In this document: positions 1-8,222 of the stretch, in pieces | Numbering within the stretch: the first letter of the stretch is position 1 | Layout: each line of letters opens with the position of its first letter | Assembly: GCA_022842805.1 (NCBI GenBank) | Contig: JALHOX010000014.1 | Location: forward strand, 5,088-25,225 | Length of the DNA stretch: 20,138 nucleotides | Direction of reading: 5' to 3' | Origin: Phycisphaerae bacterium | GTDB taxonomy: Bacteria; Planctomycetota; Phycisphaerae; UBA1845; Fen-1342 | Made by a program: the position numbers and the translations under genes | The notes under the pieces: generated by a model | What the model was told of the DNA's origin: nothing | Databases searched by the model: none | The model's input: only the letters and a program-made list of their open reading frames with translations

Positions 1-885
1 CACGGCCTTGCCGTCCTTGATCAACTGCTTTCCGCGGATCAGGAACTGATGTCGCTGCGCGGCGCGCTCTTCGGTGACGATTGCGGGGGTGATGGGGTAG
101 CCGGTGGTGGGGTCGACGAACTCCCACTGGCAGTACAGGATTTCCATCAGCGGCAACGGCAACCCGCGGGCCTTGAAGCGGATCTGCATCGCCTCATCGT
201 CGCTGCCCGGGGGGATGAGCCTTTCGAAACGGAAGTCGCGATATTGCCCGTCGGCGATCATGCGCCAGTCGTTTTCGGCCTGATTCAGCCGCTCTTTGAA
301 GGCGTTGGCGCGCATGGCCTCGTCGGCGGCTTTCATGCCGGTTTCGGCGATGGCGCCCGATTTCGCCAGATCGATCACTTCTTGCGCGGCGCGCTGCCGC
401 CATTCCTCTTCGGGCTTGATGGGCTGCGCCGCGGCGCGGGCGGTCCAGATGACATCGTTGAGATTGATGCGATCGCGCTCGAAGCCGACCTTTTGCGCTT
501 TGATCAGCCGGGCGAAGGCGTAAATCGAGATTGCGCAGAGCGTGACCAGAACGAAGTTGAGCGCCATGACGCCCAGCCACTTGCCCAGCAGCACCTGAAA
601 CCGGGCCACCGGCTTGGTGAGCACGAGGTGGATCTGGTTATAGCGCAGCTCATTCGAGAGCGTGGCGCAGGAGAGAAACACCGTCGCCACGCCGAGGAAA
701 ATCGTTACCGCGGAGAGGGAGTAAGACAGGAAGGTCTGCAAACGGCCGGTCACGGTGTCGTCGCCCCGCAATGCGCCGGGCATCAGCAAGAGCAGGAACG
801 CGAGCACGAGGATGAAGACCAGCACGATGCGCATCCGCACCGCTTCCCAGAACGTGAGCCGTGCGATGGCCAGGGCCGCGTTCAC
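1..885 (-). CDS. ABC-2 type transporter permease, 3' end beyond window
   Basis: This is the membrane subunit of an ABC exporter, open at the left edge: 295 codons are visible and no stop is reached. I translated it from the reverse complement because it has a GTG start. TM helices are evident at about residues 18-36, 52-74 and 105-126, followed from about residue 130 by a long hydrophilic, charged segment that probably forms a large soluble domain between helices. The GTG overlaps the TGA of the upstream ATPase gene by four bases (GTGA), indicating translational coupling. The stretch around residues 77-106 (SNEL...LTKPV...LLGK..GV) matches the same stretch of the permease at 7064-8038, so the two are paralogues. 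The transported substrate cannot be told. The family call is firm; the role is inferred from neighbours. Confidence 0.85.
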   Translation of the reverse strand, partial: MNAALAIARLTFWEAVRMRIVLVFILVLAFLLLLMPGALRGDDTVTGRLQTFLSYSLSAVTIFLGVATVFLSCATLSNELRYNQIHLVLTKPVARFQVLLGKWLGVMALNFVLVTLCAISIYAFARLIKAQKVGFERDRINLNDVIWTARAAAQPIKPEEEWRQRAAQEVIDLAKSGAIAETGMKAADEAMRANAFKERLNQAENDWRMIADGQYRDFRFERLIPPGSDDEAMQIRFKARGLPLPLMEILYCQWEFVDPTTGYPITPAIVTEERAAQRHQFLIRGKQLIKDGKAV

Positions 886-2060
886 GCGCCACCGCCTTTT
901 TTCGCGTCGTCGCCGCCGAGCAGATCGGTGAGCACGCCGCGGTCGACGTTGGCGGTCGGCTTGGGAATGACCGGTTCGGGGGCCGGAGCGCTAGGGACGG
1001 GCTTCGGCGGAACGCCGCCGTCGACCAGGTCGGTCAGGACGCGCTCGCTGCGCGACGGGCCGCTGGGGGCCGCCACGGGCTCGGGTTTCGCCGGGACCGG
1101 CTCTGCGGCGCGGGTGAGCTGCGACAACACGTCGTCGCCCTCACCGGTCTTGCCCAAAAAGCCGGCGATCGCGCCCGCCTGCGCGGCGCCGCCGGTTTCG
1201 ACGCGGGATTCGTGGGCCTCGCGAACCACGCGCAGGAACAGTTCTTCGAGCCGGACGCGCGGCGTGGAGACCTGAAAGGACTTGCCCTCGCGCTCGCGGA
1301 TGACTCGCTGCACCTCGGCTAGTGTCTCGGGTCGCAGCGCCGCGACATCGAGCTGCATCTGGTCGTTTCGCGCCAGCACTTCGTCCATGGTGCCGCTGAC
1401 CTGCACCCGTCCGCCGTAAAGGATCGTGACCCGCTGGCAGACTTCCTCGACATCCGCCAGCAGGTGGCTGGAGAGCAGGATCGTCTTTTTCATGACCGTG
1501 CCGACGCGGACGATGATCTCTTTGACGAGACGCGAGCCGATCGGATCGAGGCCGCTGGTCGGTTCGTCGAGAATCAGCAGATCGGGATCGTTGATCAGCG
1601 CCTGGGCCAGGCCGATGCGGCGTTGCATGCCCTTGGAATACTCGCCGACCGGCCGACGGGCCGCCGAGCGCAAGCCCACCATCTCCAGCAGTTCCTCGAT
1701 GCGCTTGTTGCGTTCGGCACGGGGGATCTGAAAGAGGCGGCCGTAGAAGTGCAGCGTCTCGCGCGCGTTGAGAAAGCGATAGAGGTAGGACTCTTCGGGC
1801 AGATAGCCGATCCGCGATTTCACGTTTACATCGCTGGCGGGCTGGCCGAAGACGGCGATCCGCCCGCGCGTCGGGTGCAGCAGGCCCAGGAGCATCTTGA
1901 TGGTGGTGCTCTTGCCGGAGCCGTTGGGGCCCAGCAGGCCGAAGATTTCGCCGGCATGGACCTCGAAATCGAGATCGCGCACCGCCTGCACGCGGGCCCG
2001 CCGCCAGAAGTCGCGGTAGACCTTCGACAACCCGACCGCCGAGATGACTGCACTGCTCAC
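882..2060 (-). CDS. ABC transporter ATP-binding protein with C-terminal VLTDL-repeat tail
   Basis: This is the ATPase that would drive the adjacent permease(s), of the CcmA/NosF-like ABC-2 export type. Of 392 residues, the nucleotide-binding domain fills about 5-230: Walker A GPNGSGKST at 44-52, a LPEE Q-loop region at 87-90 (Glu where Gln is usual), signature YSKGMQRR at 141-148, Walker B LLILDEP at 161-167, D-loop SGLD at 169-172 and switch His199. The GTG start at 2060 is chosen because homology begins right after it; the open frame continues upstream only as a shadow of the SPFH gene. After about residue 290 comes a Pro/Ala/Gly-rich tail of about 100 residues, unusual for this family, with three similar short motifs (DVLSQL 310-315, RVLTDL 340-345, GVLTDL 375-380). 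The gene lies 67 bases after the SPFH gene and overlaps the permease by four bases. Confidence 0.9.
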   Translation of the reverse strand: MSSAVISAVGLSKVYRDFWRRARVQAVRDLDFEVHAGEIFGLLGPNGSGKSTTIKMLLGLLHPTRGRIAVFGQPASDVNVKSRIGYLPEESYLYRFLNARETLHFYGRLFQIPRAERNKRIEELLEMVGLRSAARRPVGEYSKGMQRRIGLAQALINDPDLLILDEPTSGLDPIGSRLVKEIIVRVGTVMKKTILLSSHLLADVEEVCQRVTILYGGRVQVSGTMDEVLARNDQMQLDVAALRPETLAEVQRVIREREGKSFQVSTPRVRLEELFLRVVREAHESRVETGGAAQAGAIAGFLGKTGEGDDVLSQLTRAAEPVPAKPEPVAAPSGPSRSERVLTDLVDGGVPPKPVPSAPAPEPVIPKPTANVDRGVLTDLLGGDDAKKGGGA

Positions 2061-2127
2061 GATAAGACTCTCATTCGACGCTGTTGCCGCGTGGGGCCGG
2101 CGGTGCGGCCCATCGCCGCGCCGCGAT

Positions 2128-3342
2128 TTACTTGCGCTTGCCCTGGATGCGTTCGATTTCGCGCTGCCGCTCCAGGTCGGGATCGCGATTGACGGTGATG
2201 ACGGTGCGTTTGCTGCTCGGCAGATAGAAAACTTCGTTCTCGGGGTTTTGCAGCACCGCCGCACGCATCTCGTCCCACAGCAAAATCCGCGTGAGTTGCG
2301 GGTCGCGGTCGTGCTGCTTGGACCACTGCGTGAAGATCTCGTACTCGCGCTTGACCGATTCGAAGGTCTCATTGGCCTCGGCCGCGGCCGAGCGCAGCCG
2401 CGCGGCGACGTCGCCGCCGGCTTGCTCCAGTTCGGCGTCGAGCTGTTTGCGGACTTCGGCCAGCTCGTCCTCGGGCGCGCCGAGGAGCTGCTTGTTGCCG
2501 TAGACGCGGATGGTTTCGAGCAGCCGCGCATTCTGCATGCCCGCGGTCTTGTTCAAAATCTCGGTCGCCTCGGCCCGGGCCTTGTCCTCGGTCTCCTTCT
2601 TGCGGTTCTCGGCGTCGCTCACTTCGCGATAGGCGCTGCGAACGCTGGGCGGCTCGACCAACTCGGGGACGACGCCGACGACCTCAACGCCCCAGCCCAG
2701 CTCGCCGATCTGCGAACGCAGGCGCTCGCGCACCGCCGCGCCGACCGCGCTCATGTCGCCGCGGGTGACGTCTTCGAATCGCCGCCAGGACATCTCGCGC
2801 AGGATGGCCGACTCGGCGAGCCGGCGCAACATCGGCTGCACCGCTTCGGCGCTTTCGCCGATGGAGCGGACGAACGCTTCGCCGTCAGCCACGCGGTATT
2901 CGACGCGGAAGATGCCGTGCGCCAGGTTCTTGTCGCCGGTCAGCAGCGCACCGTCGGAGCCGGGGGTCAGGCTCTCCTTCATCATTTCGACGCTTGCCAG
3001 CGGCATGGTCATCTGCTCGGGCATGCGCTGAAAGCAGAAGGTGTCGATGATGAGCGTCGAGGTCTTGCCCGACAGGCGAATCTTCTCATCAAACGGATCG
3101 GGCAGCGCCAGTTGCCAGCCGGGCTCATGCACCGCGGTGTTGGTGGCTGCGTTCATCACCAGTCGGCCGAAGCGCACCAGCAGCCCCTGCTCGCCGGTCT
3201 GAACGCGCGAGATGCCCGAGAAGGCGTAGGCCACGAGCATGACGATCATCAGCAGCCGCAGGACGTTGAAGCCCGTGTGCAGGGCGCCGATCAGCGATTC
3301 CTGCGCCGGGTCGGCCGGGCGTTCGATGGGACGGTTGGCCAT
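2128..3342 (-). CDS. SPFH/prohibitin-domain membrane protein (HflK/HflC-like), third of a trio
   Basis: This 404-residue protein resembles the HflK/HflC branch of the SPFH superfamily, membrane-anchored scaffolds that form large ring or cage assemblies and in proteobacteria regulate FtsH. A single TM helix at about 26-43 is followed by the SPFH entry motif (VQTGEQGLLVRFGR, 47-60), the core to about 250, and a charged helical, coiled-coil-like segment at about 255-345. The C-terminus is basic (QGKRK). The ATG at 3342 lies three bases after the stop of the HflC-like gene, so the two are surely cotranscribed. In E. coli HflK and HflC are a pair; here a third family member joins them and the next gene is an ABC ATPase. 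A role in organising that transporter is inference. Confidence 0.88.
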   Translation of the reverse strand: MANRPIERPADPAQESLIGALHTGFNVLRLLMIVMLVAYAFSGISRVQTGEQGLLVRFGRLVMNAATNTAVHEPGWQLALPDPFDEKIRLSGKTSTLIIDTFCFQRMPEQMTMPLASVEMMKESLTPGSDGALLTGDKNLAHGIFRVEYRVADGEAFVRSIGESAEAVQPMLRRLAESAILREMSWRRFEDVTRGDMSAVGAAVRERLRSQIGELGWGVEVVGVVPELVEPPSVRSAYREVSDAENRKKETEDKARAEATEILNKTAGMQNARLLETIRVYGNKQLLGAPEDELAEVRKQLDAELEQAGGDVAARLRSAAAEANETFESVKREYEIFTQWSKQHDRDPQLTRILLWDEMRAAVLQNPENEVFYLPSSKRTVITVNRDPDLERQREIERIQGKRK

Positions 3343-3345
3343 GGT

Positions 3346-4335
3346 TTAGTTCTCGCTCCGTCCGCCCGCAAGGGCCGCCGGGGCCGGGCTGACGGCCGAT
3401 CGCGCCTTGGGCTGGGCCAGGTCGTTGGCCGAGCTCGTATCGAGCGGGTCGACGAGCGTTTTGTAAAGCGGGCTGCTCGAATCGAGGAAGATCGTGCTGC
3501 GCTGCGAGAGCGAAGTGCGCAATGCATCGAGCACGCGCAGAAACGCATAAAACTCGCGGTTGCTGCTTTCGATCTGCGAGAGAATCTGGGTCGATCTCTG
3601 AATGCCGCGCGAGCGAAGCTCTTGCGCCTTGGTTTCGGCGAAGGCCAGGATCTGTCGCTTGTCGGCCTCGGCCCGGGCCTTGATCGCCGCGGCCTGCGAG
3701 TTGCCCTCGGTCTGATACTGCGTGGCCAGCTTCTTGGCGTTTTGGATCATCGCCTGAAAGACGGTCTTGGTAACCTGCTCCGGCAGCGAGATGCGTCGCA
3801 CGCCGACCTTGACCAGTTCGATGCCGTAGTCGCGCAGAATGCCCGGCGCGGCCTCGGCCAGCATCTCCTGCTCCAGTTGCTCCCAGTTGCGCTGCACGAT
3901 CTCGTTCTCAAGATTGGCGAAGAACCCGAGCTCGCGCTTGCCCACCGCCGCCGAACGCACCTGCCCCAGCCGCGTGCGAAGCTGCTTGACCGCTTCGGCG
4001 TCCTCAACGACGCGGATGTAGTACTGATGCGGCTCCTTGATTCGCCAGAGCGCATAGGCGCTGACGATCAGGTTTTTGCCGTCGACGGTTTTGGTCTCGG
4101 CCTCGGCCGTGTCGGTGGTGCGCAGCCGGGCGTCGTAGACCTTCACGATCTCAATCGGCGGCGGCCAGCGGAAGTAGAGCCCCGGCTCCTTGATGACGCT
4201 TTCGGGCGACGCCTTGCCGAGCTGCACACGCACGGCGACCTGGTTGAAGCGCACCTGCGCAGTGAAGGCGTAAAAGGCGAGCGCGCCGACCAGCAGCAGG
4301 CCGGTCAGCAGCGTCGGAAATGGAACTCGATTCAT
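3346..4335 (-). CDS. SPFH/prohibitin-domain protein, HflC-like
   Basis: This 329-residue protein has the layout of HflC: a short cytoplasmic start, a TM helix at about 7-24, and the SPFH signature (NQVAVRVQLGK at 31-41, then PGLYFRWPPP at 51-60, which fits the HflC-type GLxFKxP motif). The prohibitin core runs to about 210, followed by an Ala/Glu/Lys-rich helix at about 210-245 typical of HflC (QAAAIKARAEADKRQILA, the region where HflC reads EGRAEA). HflC partners HflK in a membrane complex around FtsH; no ftsH is visible here. An AGGAG ribosome site lies about 11-12 bases before the ATG. The 85-base gap from the preceding SPFH gene holds a 12-base palindrome (4393-4404) of unknown meaning. 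Confidence 0.9.
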   Translation of the reverse strand: MNRVPFPTLLTGLLLVGALAFYAFTAQVRFNQVAVRVQLGKASPESVIKEPGLYFRWPPPIEIVKVYDARLRTTDTAEAETKTVDGKNLIVSAYALWRIKEPHQYYIRVVEDAEAVKQLRTRLGQVRSAAVGKRELGFFANLENEIVQRNWEQLEQEMLAEAAPGILRDYGIELVKVGVRRISLPEQVTKTVFQAMIQNAKKLATQYQTEGNSQAAAIKARAEADKRQILAFAETKAQELRSRGIQRSTQILSQIESSNREFYAFLRVLDALRTSLSQRSTIFLDSSSPLYKTLVDPLDTSSANDLAQPKARSAVSPAPAALAGGRSEN

Positions 4336-4420
4336 CGGACAGCCACTCCTGACTTCTCTCTTCCCGCTCGGCGAGAAAACCGTGCGCCGCCGGCGGTCGA
4401 CCGCGTAAGTACGTTATGAA

Positions 4421-6895
4421 TCATCCGCCGCTAGGAGAGACCATCTGCGCGTCGGTCACATCCTGGCTGGCTTCCTGTTCGGCATTGACGCGCACCTCGA
4501 GCTCGCGCCCGGTCGGGTCGATCGCGACCACGAACTTGCGCTTGTCGCGCAGGCCGCGCGCCAGCGTCGAGAGGTGCGCTCGCAAACGATAAATGGTCGG
4601 TGCGGCGGCATAGGCGGCCTGCTCGTTCTGGACCGTCTTCAACTCGGTCTCCGCCGTCATCTCGATTTCCCAGCGCTCGGCCTGTCCCTCGGACAGCCGC
4701 GCGGCGGATTCGCCTTCGAGCCGCGTCAACTCGTTTTCGAGATAGCCGCTCCAAAGCGTCCGCTCGACGCCTGCCTGCGCCCGGCGAATCGCCGCGGTGA
4801 ACAGTGCATCGCTCGTCGGCTGCGCGGCACGAATCGGCGCGAGGGCGTCGTTTAACTGCTGCTCGATCCGCGCCAGCTCCTGTTCCGCGACGACGACCGC
4901 CTCGTCCGCCCGCGCCCGCAGCTTCAGGTTGCTGCCGATGCCGGCCTCGAACTCCTGGCCGACGACTTCTTTGGCCTGTTGTGCGCGCCGCACACGCTCA
5001 CGCGCCACGGAGCGGTCCTGCAAAATCGGCGTCAGCGGCGCCAGCGCGGCCTTGAGCGCCTCGCTCTTCGCCGCGTCGGCGGCGAGCGTCTCTTCGCTGT
5101 CCTGCATCTCGCGATCGGCGGCGTTGAACTGATCGATCGCCAGCGTCAGCGCCCGGGCCCGATTCTTGTCGCCCGCCACCGCGGAAAGCGTTTGATTCTC
5201 GACCACCAGTGCCTCGCGGATCGCGCCGACGCGCTGCTGGTCGGCGTCGATCACGCCGCGATAGGCCTCGGCCACCGACGGATCGGGGTGGACGTTGAAG
5301 ATTCCCACATAGACGAGGTCGAGGCCGAGCTTCAGGGCGGCGATCCGCTCCCGCAGCCGCGCCCGCAGCGTCTCGCCAAATTCGCCGGCGTGTTCGCTGA
5401 GCAGATCATTCATGTCGTGGGCGGCGTTGAACTTGACCACTTCGGCCCAGGCCAGATTTCGCAGCGTCTCTTCGGGCTTTTCCACCTGCTGGGTGTAATC
5501 CGAGAGTTTTTCAGCGTCGATGCGATATTGCAGCGACACCGCCATGCGCAGGCAGTTCACGGCGACCGACTGGCTGCGCTCCGCCGCGTCCGCCACGCCG
5601 AGGGCCGCAGTGGCGCGGTCGTCGGTCGGGGCGCTGCTCGGAGTCAGGCCGGACTGGTCGGGCGAAATGACGAAATCAAAATGGGTCTGCCCCTGATGCT
5701 GCTCTTGCGACCAGAGCATGATCTCCGGGCGGTCGTCGGGCGTCGGCTTTGCCGCGACGGGCCGCGCGTCGAACTCCTTGTAACCGACGACCATCTCTTG
5801 CAGCACGCCGGTCGGGAAGCGCTGCACGGTCTGGATCGGCGCGGGCCACTTCAGATGGATGCCGGGGCCAAGCGGATTCGACGCGTTGAGCTGTCGGCCC
5901 CAGTGCTCGATGATGGCGTGTTCGCCGGGGTTCACGAGCACGATGCCGGAGAGCAGCCACAGCGCCACCACGCCGGCACCGAGCAGCGGGAAGAACGAGC
6001 GCTGCAGAAGCTGATAAAACCAGCTCTGCGAAATCTCGAAGCCGAATTGGTAGTTGATGGCGTCGGCCAGGGAACGGGCCACGCCGCCCGTTTCGCTGGC
6101 GAGGCCCAGCAGCCGACTGTCGAAGGCGGCCCGCATCTCGACGCCCGCGCGGCGCGGACGATAGATATCGCCCACGACGTTGATCAGCATCTCGATCGCG
6201 AGCAGGCCCATCAGCGTGGGGATCGCATACGCGAAATATTGCTCGGGCCAGGCGATCGCCGCATACCAGCGCATCGTCAGCACGGCCAAGAGCGCGGCGG
6301 TCGCGATCGCACCGGCAAACAGGTAAGACCCGCCGCCGCGGAGCAACTGCCAATCTTCAACTTTTGCCAGACCCGCTGCGTAGCGCGCCATCAGGAACAG
6401 CAGCAGCATCAGGACGGAGAGAATCGTGAGGACGATTTCGAGGTAGCGCGGCGCCTGGGTGGCGGAGAATGCGAGGAAAATCGGCGCTTTTTGCCACTGC
6501 CAGAGGGCGGCAAAGCCGATCAACAGCGCGATCAGCGCGCTGGAGACCGGCACGAGCCAGCGAAGCATCCACTCCAGGCGGGTCTTGGCGACGTCCTGCC
6601 CGATGATCGCGCCGCCCTCCCCACCGAAGAGCGCCCCACCCGCTCCAGTGGCGGCCTTTTCCCGCTTCAGATCCTCCAGATCTTCGGCTTCGAGCTGCGC
6701 AAGTTCTTTCTGACGCAGCACCAGCAGCGTGATGAACCAGACGGGGACGCCGCAGGCCAACAGCCAGAACAGATTGAACAACCCGACGGCTACGCTGTTG
6801 TAAAAGAGCGCCAGGGCGGCGATGGAGGCGGCGATTTGAAGGACCAGCCCGAATACCGCGGCGCGGCGGGCCCGAGCGTGCTTCGATTCGGTCAC
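4421..6895 (-). CDS. Giant multi-TM SPFH-domain protein (HflK-like fusion)
   Basis: This 824-residue protein is about twice the length of HflK. Its first 300 residues hold about six hydrophobic helices (roughly 12-34, 38-60, 112-133, 150-171, 190-212, 221-241), a region not part of standard HflK. A seventh helix at 300-321 then leads into the SPFH module as the single TM of HflK does: VNPGEHAIIEHWGR at 321-334 and GPGIHLKWPAP at 343-353. The core is interrupted by a polar, Pro-rich insertion (about 378-440), resumes to about 560, and is followed by a long charged helical region (about 570-740, likely coiled coil). The start is a GTG with AAGGA eight bases upstream. It is first of the minus-strand set and its upstream region is shared with the divergent ABC permease. 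The SPFH assignment is firm; function is unknown. Confidence 0.87.
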   Translation of the reverse strand: MTESKHARARRAAVFGLVLQIAASIAALALFYNSVAVGLFNLFWLLACGVPVWFITLLVLRQKELAQLEAEDLEDLKREKAATGAGGALFGGEGGAIIGQDVAKTRLEWMLRWLVPVSSALIALLIGFAALWQWQKAPIFLAFSATQAPRYLEIVLTILSVLMLLLFLMARYAAGLAKVEDWQLLRGGGSYLFAGAIATAALLAVLTMRWYAAIAWPEQYFAYAIPTLMGLLAIEMLINVVGDIYRPRRAGVEMRAAFDSRLLGLASETGGVARSLADAINYQFGFEISQSWFYQLLQRSFFPLLGAGVVALWLLSGIVLVNPGEHAIIEHWGRQLNASNPLGPGIHLKWPAPIQTVQRFPTGVLQEMVVGYKEFDARPVAAKPTPDDRPEIMLWSQEQHQGQTHFDFVISPDQSGLTPSSAPTDDRATAALGVADAAERSQSVAVNCLRMAVSLQYRIDAEKLSDYTQQVEKPEETLRNLAWAEVVKFNAAHDMNDLLSEHAGEFGETLRARLRERIAALKLGLDLVYVGIFNVHPDPSVAEAYRGVIDADQQRVGAIREALVVENQTLSAVAGDKNRARALTLAIDQFNAADREMQDSEETLAADAAKSEALKAALAPLTPILQDRSVARERVRRAQQAKEVVGQEFEAGIGSNLKLRARADEAVVVAEQELARIEQQLNDALAPIRAAQPTSDALFTAAIRRAQAGVERTLWSGYLENELTRLEGESAARLSEGQAERWEIEMTAETELKTVQNEQAAYAAAPTIYRLRAHLSTLARGLRDKRKFVVAIDPTGRELEVRVNAEQEASQDVTDAQMVSPSGG

Positions 6896-6968
6896 GAATG
6901 TTCCTTCGAGCTGAGGTCGCGTGTCAGGGCAGACTCGAACCGCGGCCTCGCGTTTGTCGTATTACCCG

Positions 6969-6997
6969 TTGTCCGGATCGCCCCGCGGCACGATACT
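6969..6997 (+). promoter_or_regulatory. Candidate sigma70-type promoter for the divergent ABC permease
   Basis: TTGTCC and GATACT are separated by 17 bases in the 168-base gap between divergent starts (6895 minus, 7064 plus). The inferred start is about 60 bases before the permease ATG. Pattern matching only; no similar pair is obvious for the minus-strand operon. Confidence 0.5.
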
Positions 6998-7063
6998 GAC
7001 CTCGCCGCGGTTTTTGAGTCCCGTACGATAGTTCCTGTCGTCACCGGCGAGAAGTGTCTCAGC

Positions 7064-8038
7064 ATGCTTACGAAATTCCTGGCGATCCTCGGAAACACAT
7101 TCCTCGAAACGATCCGCCAGCCGATCTTCGGCGTACTGCTCTGGGTCGCCGTCGGGCTGCTGATCATCAACCCCAGCATGGCGGCATACTCCCTTGCCTC
7201 CGGCAACGACAACAAAATCCTCAAGGATGTCGGTCTCTCGACCTTGCTCTTATACGGACTGCTGGCCAGCGTGTTCAGTGCCACCAGCGTTCTGACCCGA
7301 GAAATCGAAAGCTTCACCGTCCTGACCGTCATCTCCAAGCCCGTCCCGCGACCCGTCTTCCTGCTCGGAAAGTTCGCCGGCGTCACCACCGCCGTCCTCT
7401 TCGGCTCCTACCTGCTCGGAATCGTATTTCTAATGACGGTTCGTCACGGCGTGATGGAAACCGCTTCGAGCAAGTTTGACCAGCCCGTGCTCGTCTTCGG
7501 GCTGGGGGCTCTCGCCGTCAGCCTGCTGGCCGGCGCCTGGGGCAACTACGTTTACGGCTGGCACTTTGTTTCCACGCTGAATTCCTGGGCTATCCCCCTC
7601 GGCACCGCCGCGTTGCTGCTGGCCCTCTGCTTTGGGCCTCAGTGGATGCCGCAATCGCCCTTCAAAGACTTCGGCGATGGTCAGATCATCTACGCCGTCG
7701 CGATGGTCTTCGGAGCCGTGATGGTGCTCACCGCGCTGGCCGTGGCGCTGGCGACTCGCTTCAGCCAGGTGGTCACGCTGGTCTTCTGCGGCGGCGCGTT
7801 CCTGCTCTTCCTGCTGACCGACCATCTTTTCGGGCGAAACGCAGGGGACGCAGAGATCTACAAGCTGCTATACGCGATCGTGCCCAACTTTCAGTTCTTC
7901 TGGGCCGGCGACGCTCTGACTCAGGAGATTCCCATCCCTGCCAGCCAGGTCGGTCTCGCTTTGGGATACGCGAGTCTGGTCTCGCTGGCGCTGATGTGCC
8001 TGGGGATCGCCCTCTTCGAGACGCGCGAGGTCGGGTAG
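7064..8038 (+). CDS. ABC-2 type transporter permease, paralogue of the one at 1-885
   Basis: This integral membrane protein of 324 residues has about six hydrophobic helices (roughly 20-38, 57-78, 104-126, 141-160, 174-190 and 208-254 as a long double segment) plus a last one at 295-317. It looks like an ABC-2/NosY-type permease. Residues 78-107 (LTRE...ISKPV.R...LLGK..GV) match the permease at 1-885 at almost the same residue numbers. The ATG at 7064 is preceded by GAGAAG about 10 bases upstream; the large open frame to its left is a shadow of the SPFH gene. It has no ATPase on its own strand, so it probably uses the ATPase at 882-2060, which would give a transporter with two different membrane subunits. 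That is inference from proximity and similarity. Confidence 0.85.
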   Translation: MLTKFLAILGNTFLETIRQPIFGVLLWVAVGLLIINPSMAAYSLASGNDNKILKDVGLSTLLLYGLLASVFSATSVLTREIESFTVLTVISKPVPRPVFLLGKFAGVTTAVLFGSYLLGIVFLMTVRHGVMETASSKFDQPVLVFGLGALAVSLLAGAWGNYVYGWHFVSTLNSWAIPLGTAALLLALCFGPQWMPQSPFKDFGDGQIIYAVAMVFGAVMVLTALAVALATRFSQVVTLVFCGGAFLLFLLTDHLFGRNAGDAEIYKLLYAIVPNFQFFWAGDALTQEIPIPASQVGLALGYASLVSLALMCLGIALFETREVG

Positions 8039-8222
8039 CCGACAAAGCAAACGGGGGGAGTCAGTCGAAATTCAGCGCAGACCGCACGATGGTCGCGCCC
8101 GTGCGGGCTGCGCGATGGCGCGATCAAGGCGCGCGGAAATACACTCGCCAAGGCAGAGCTCCCCCAAAAAATCCAAATGTTCGCGAATCGCGGCGAGAAA
8201 CCGCCCCCCTGAGGCTCCGGCT

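Noticed and set aside
2061..2531. N-terminal extension of the ABC ATPase frame
   Set aside because: It overlaps the SPFH gene 2128-3342 in another frame and is Ser/Arg-rich shadow; ABC homology starts right after the GTG at 2060.
4393..4404. 12-base perfect palindrome GCGGTCGACCGC between two SPFH genes
   Set aside because: Short GC-rich palindromes are expected by chance at this base composition, and no second copy was noticed.
2044..4419. 791-codon open frame on the plus strand
   Set aside because: It lies antisense to the two SPFH genes and shows no family motif; its length comes from high-GC codon bias in the opposite strand.
4979..7063. Plus-strand upstream extension of the ABC permease frame to 1019 codons
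   Set aside because: It is antisense to the giant SPFH gene, Arg/Gln/His-rich without motifs; the permease begins at the ATG at 7064 with a ribosome site.
8097..8108. GCCCG/CGGGC hairpin between the convergent ABC permease and small basic protein genes
   Set aside because: The stem is five pairs with a two-base loop and no T-run on either strand; too weak to call a terminator.
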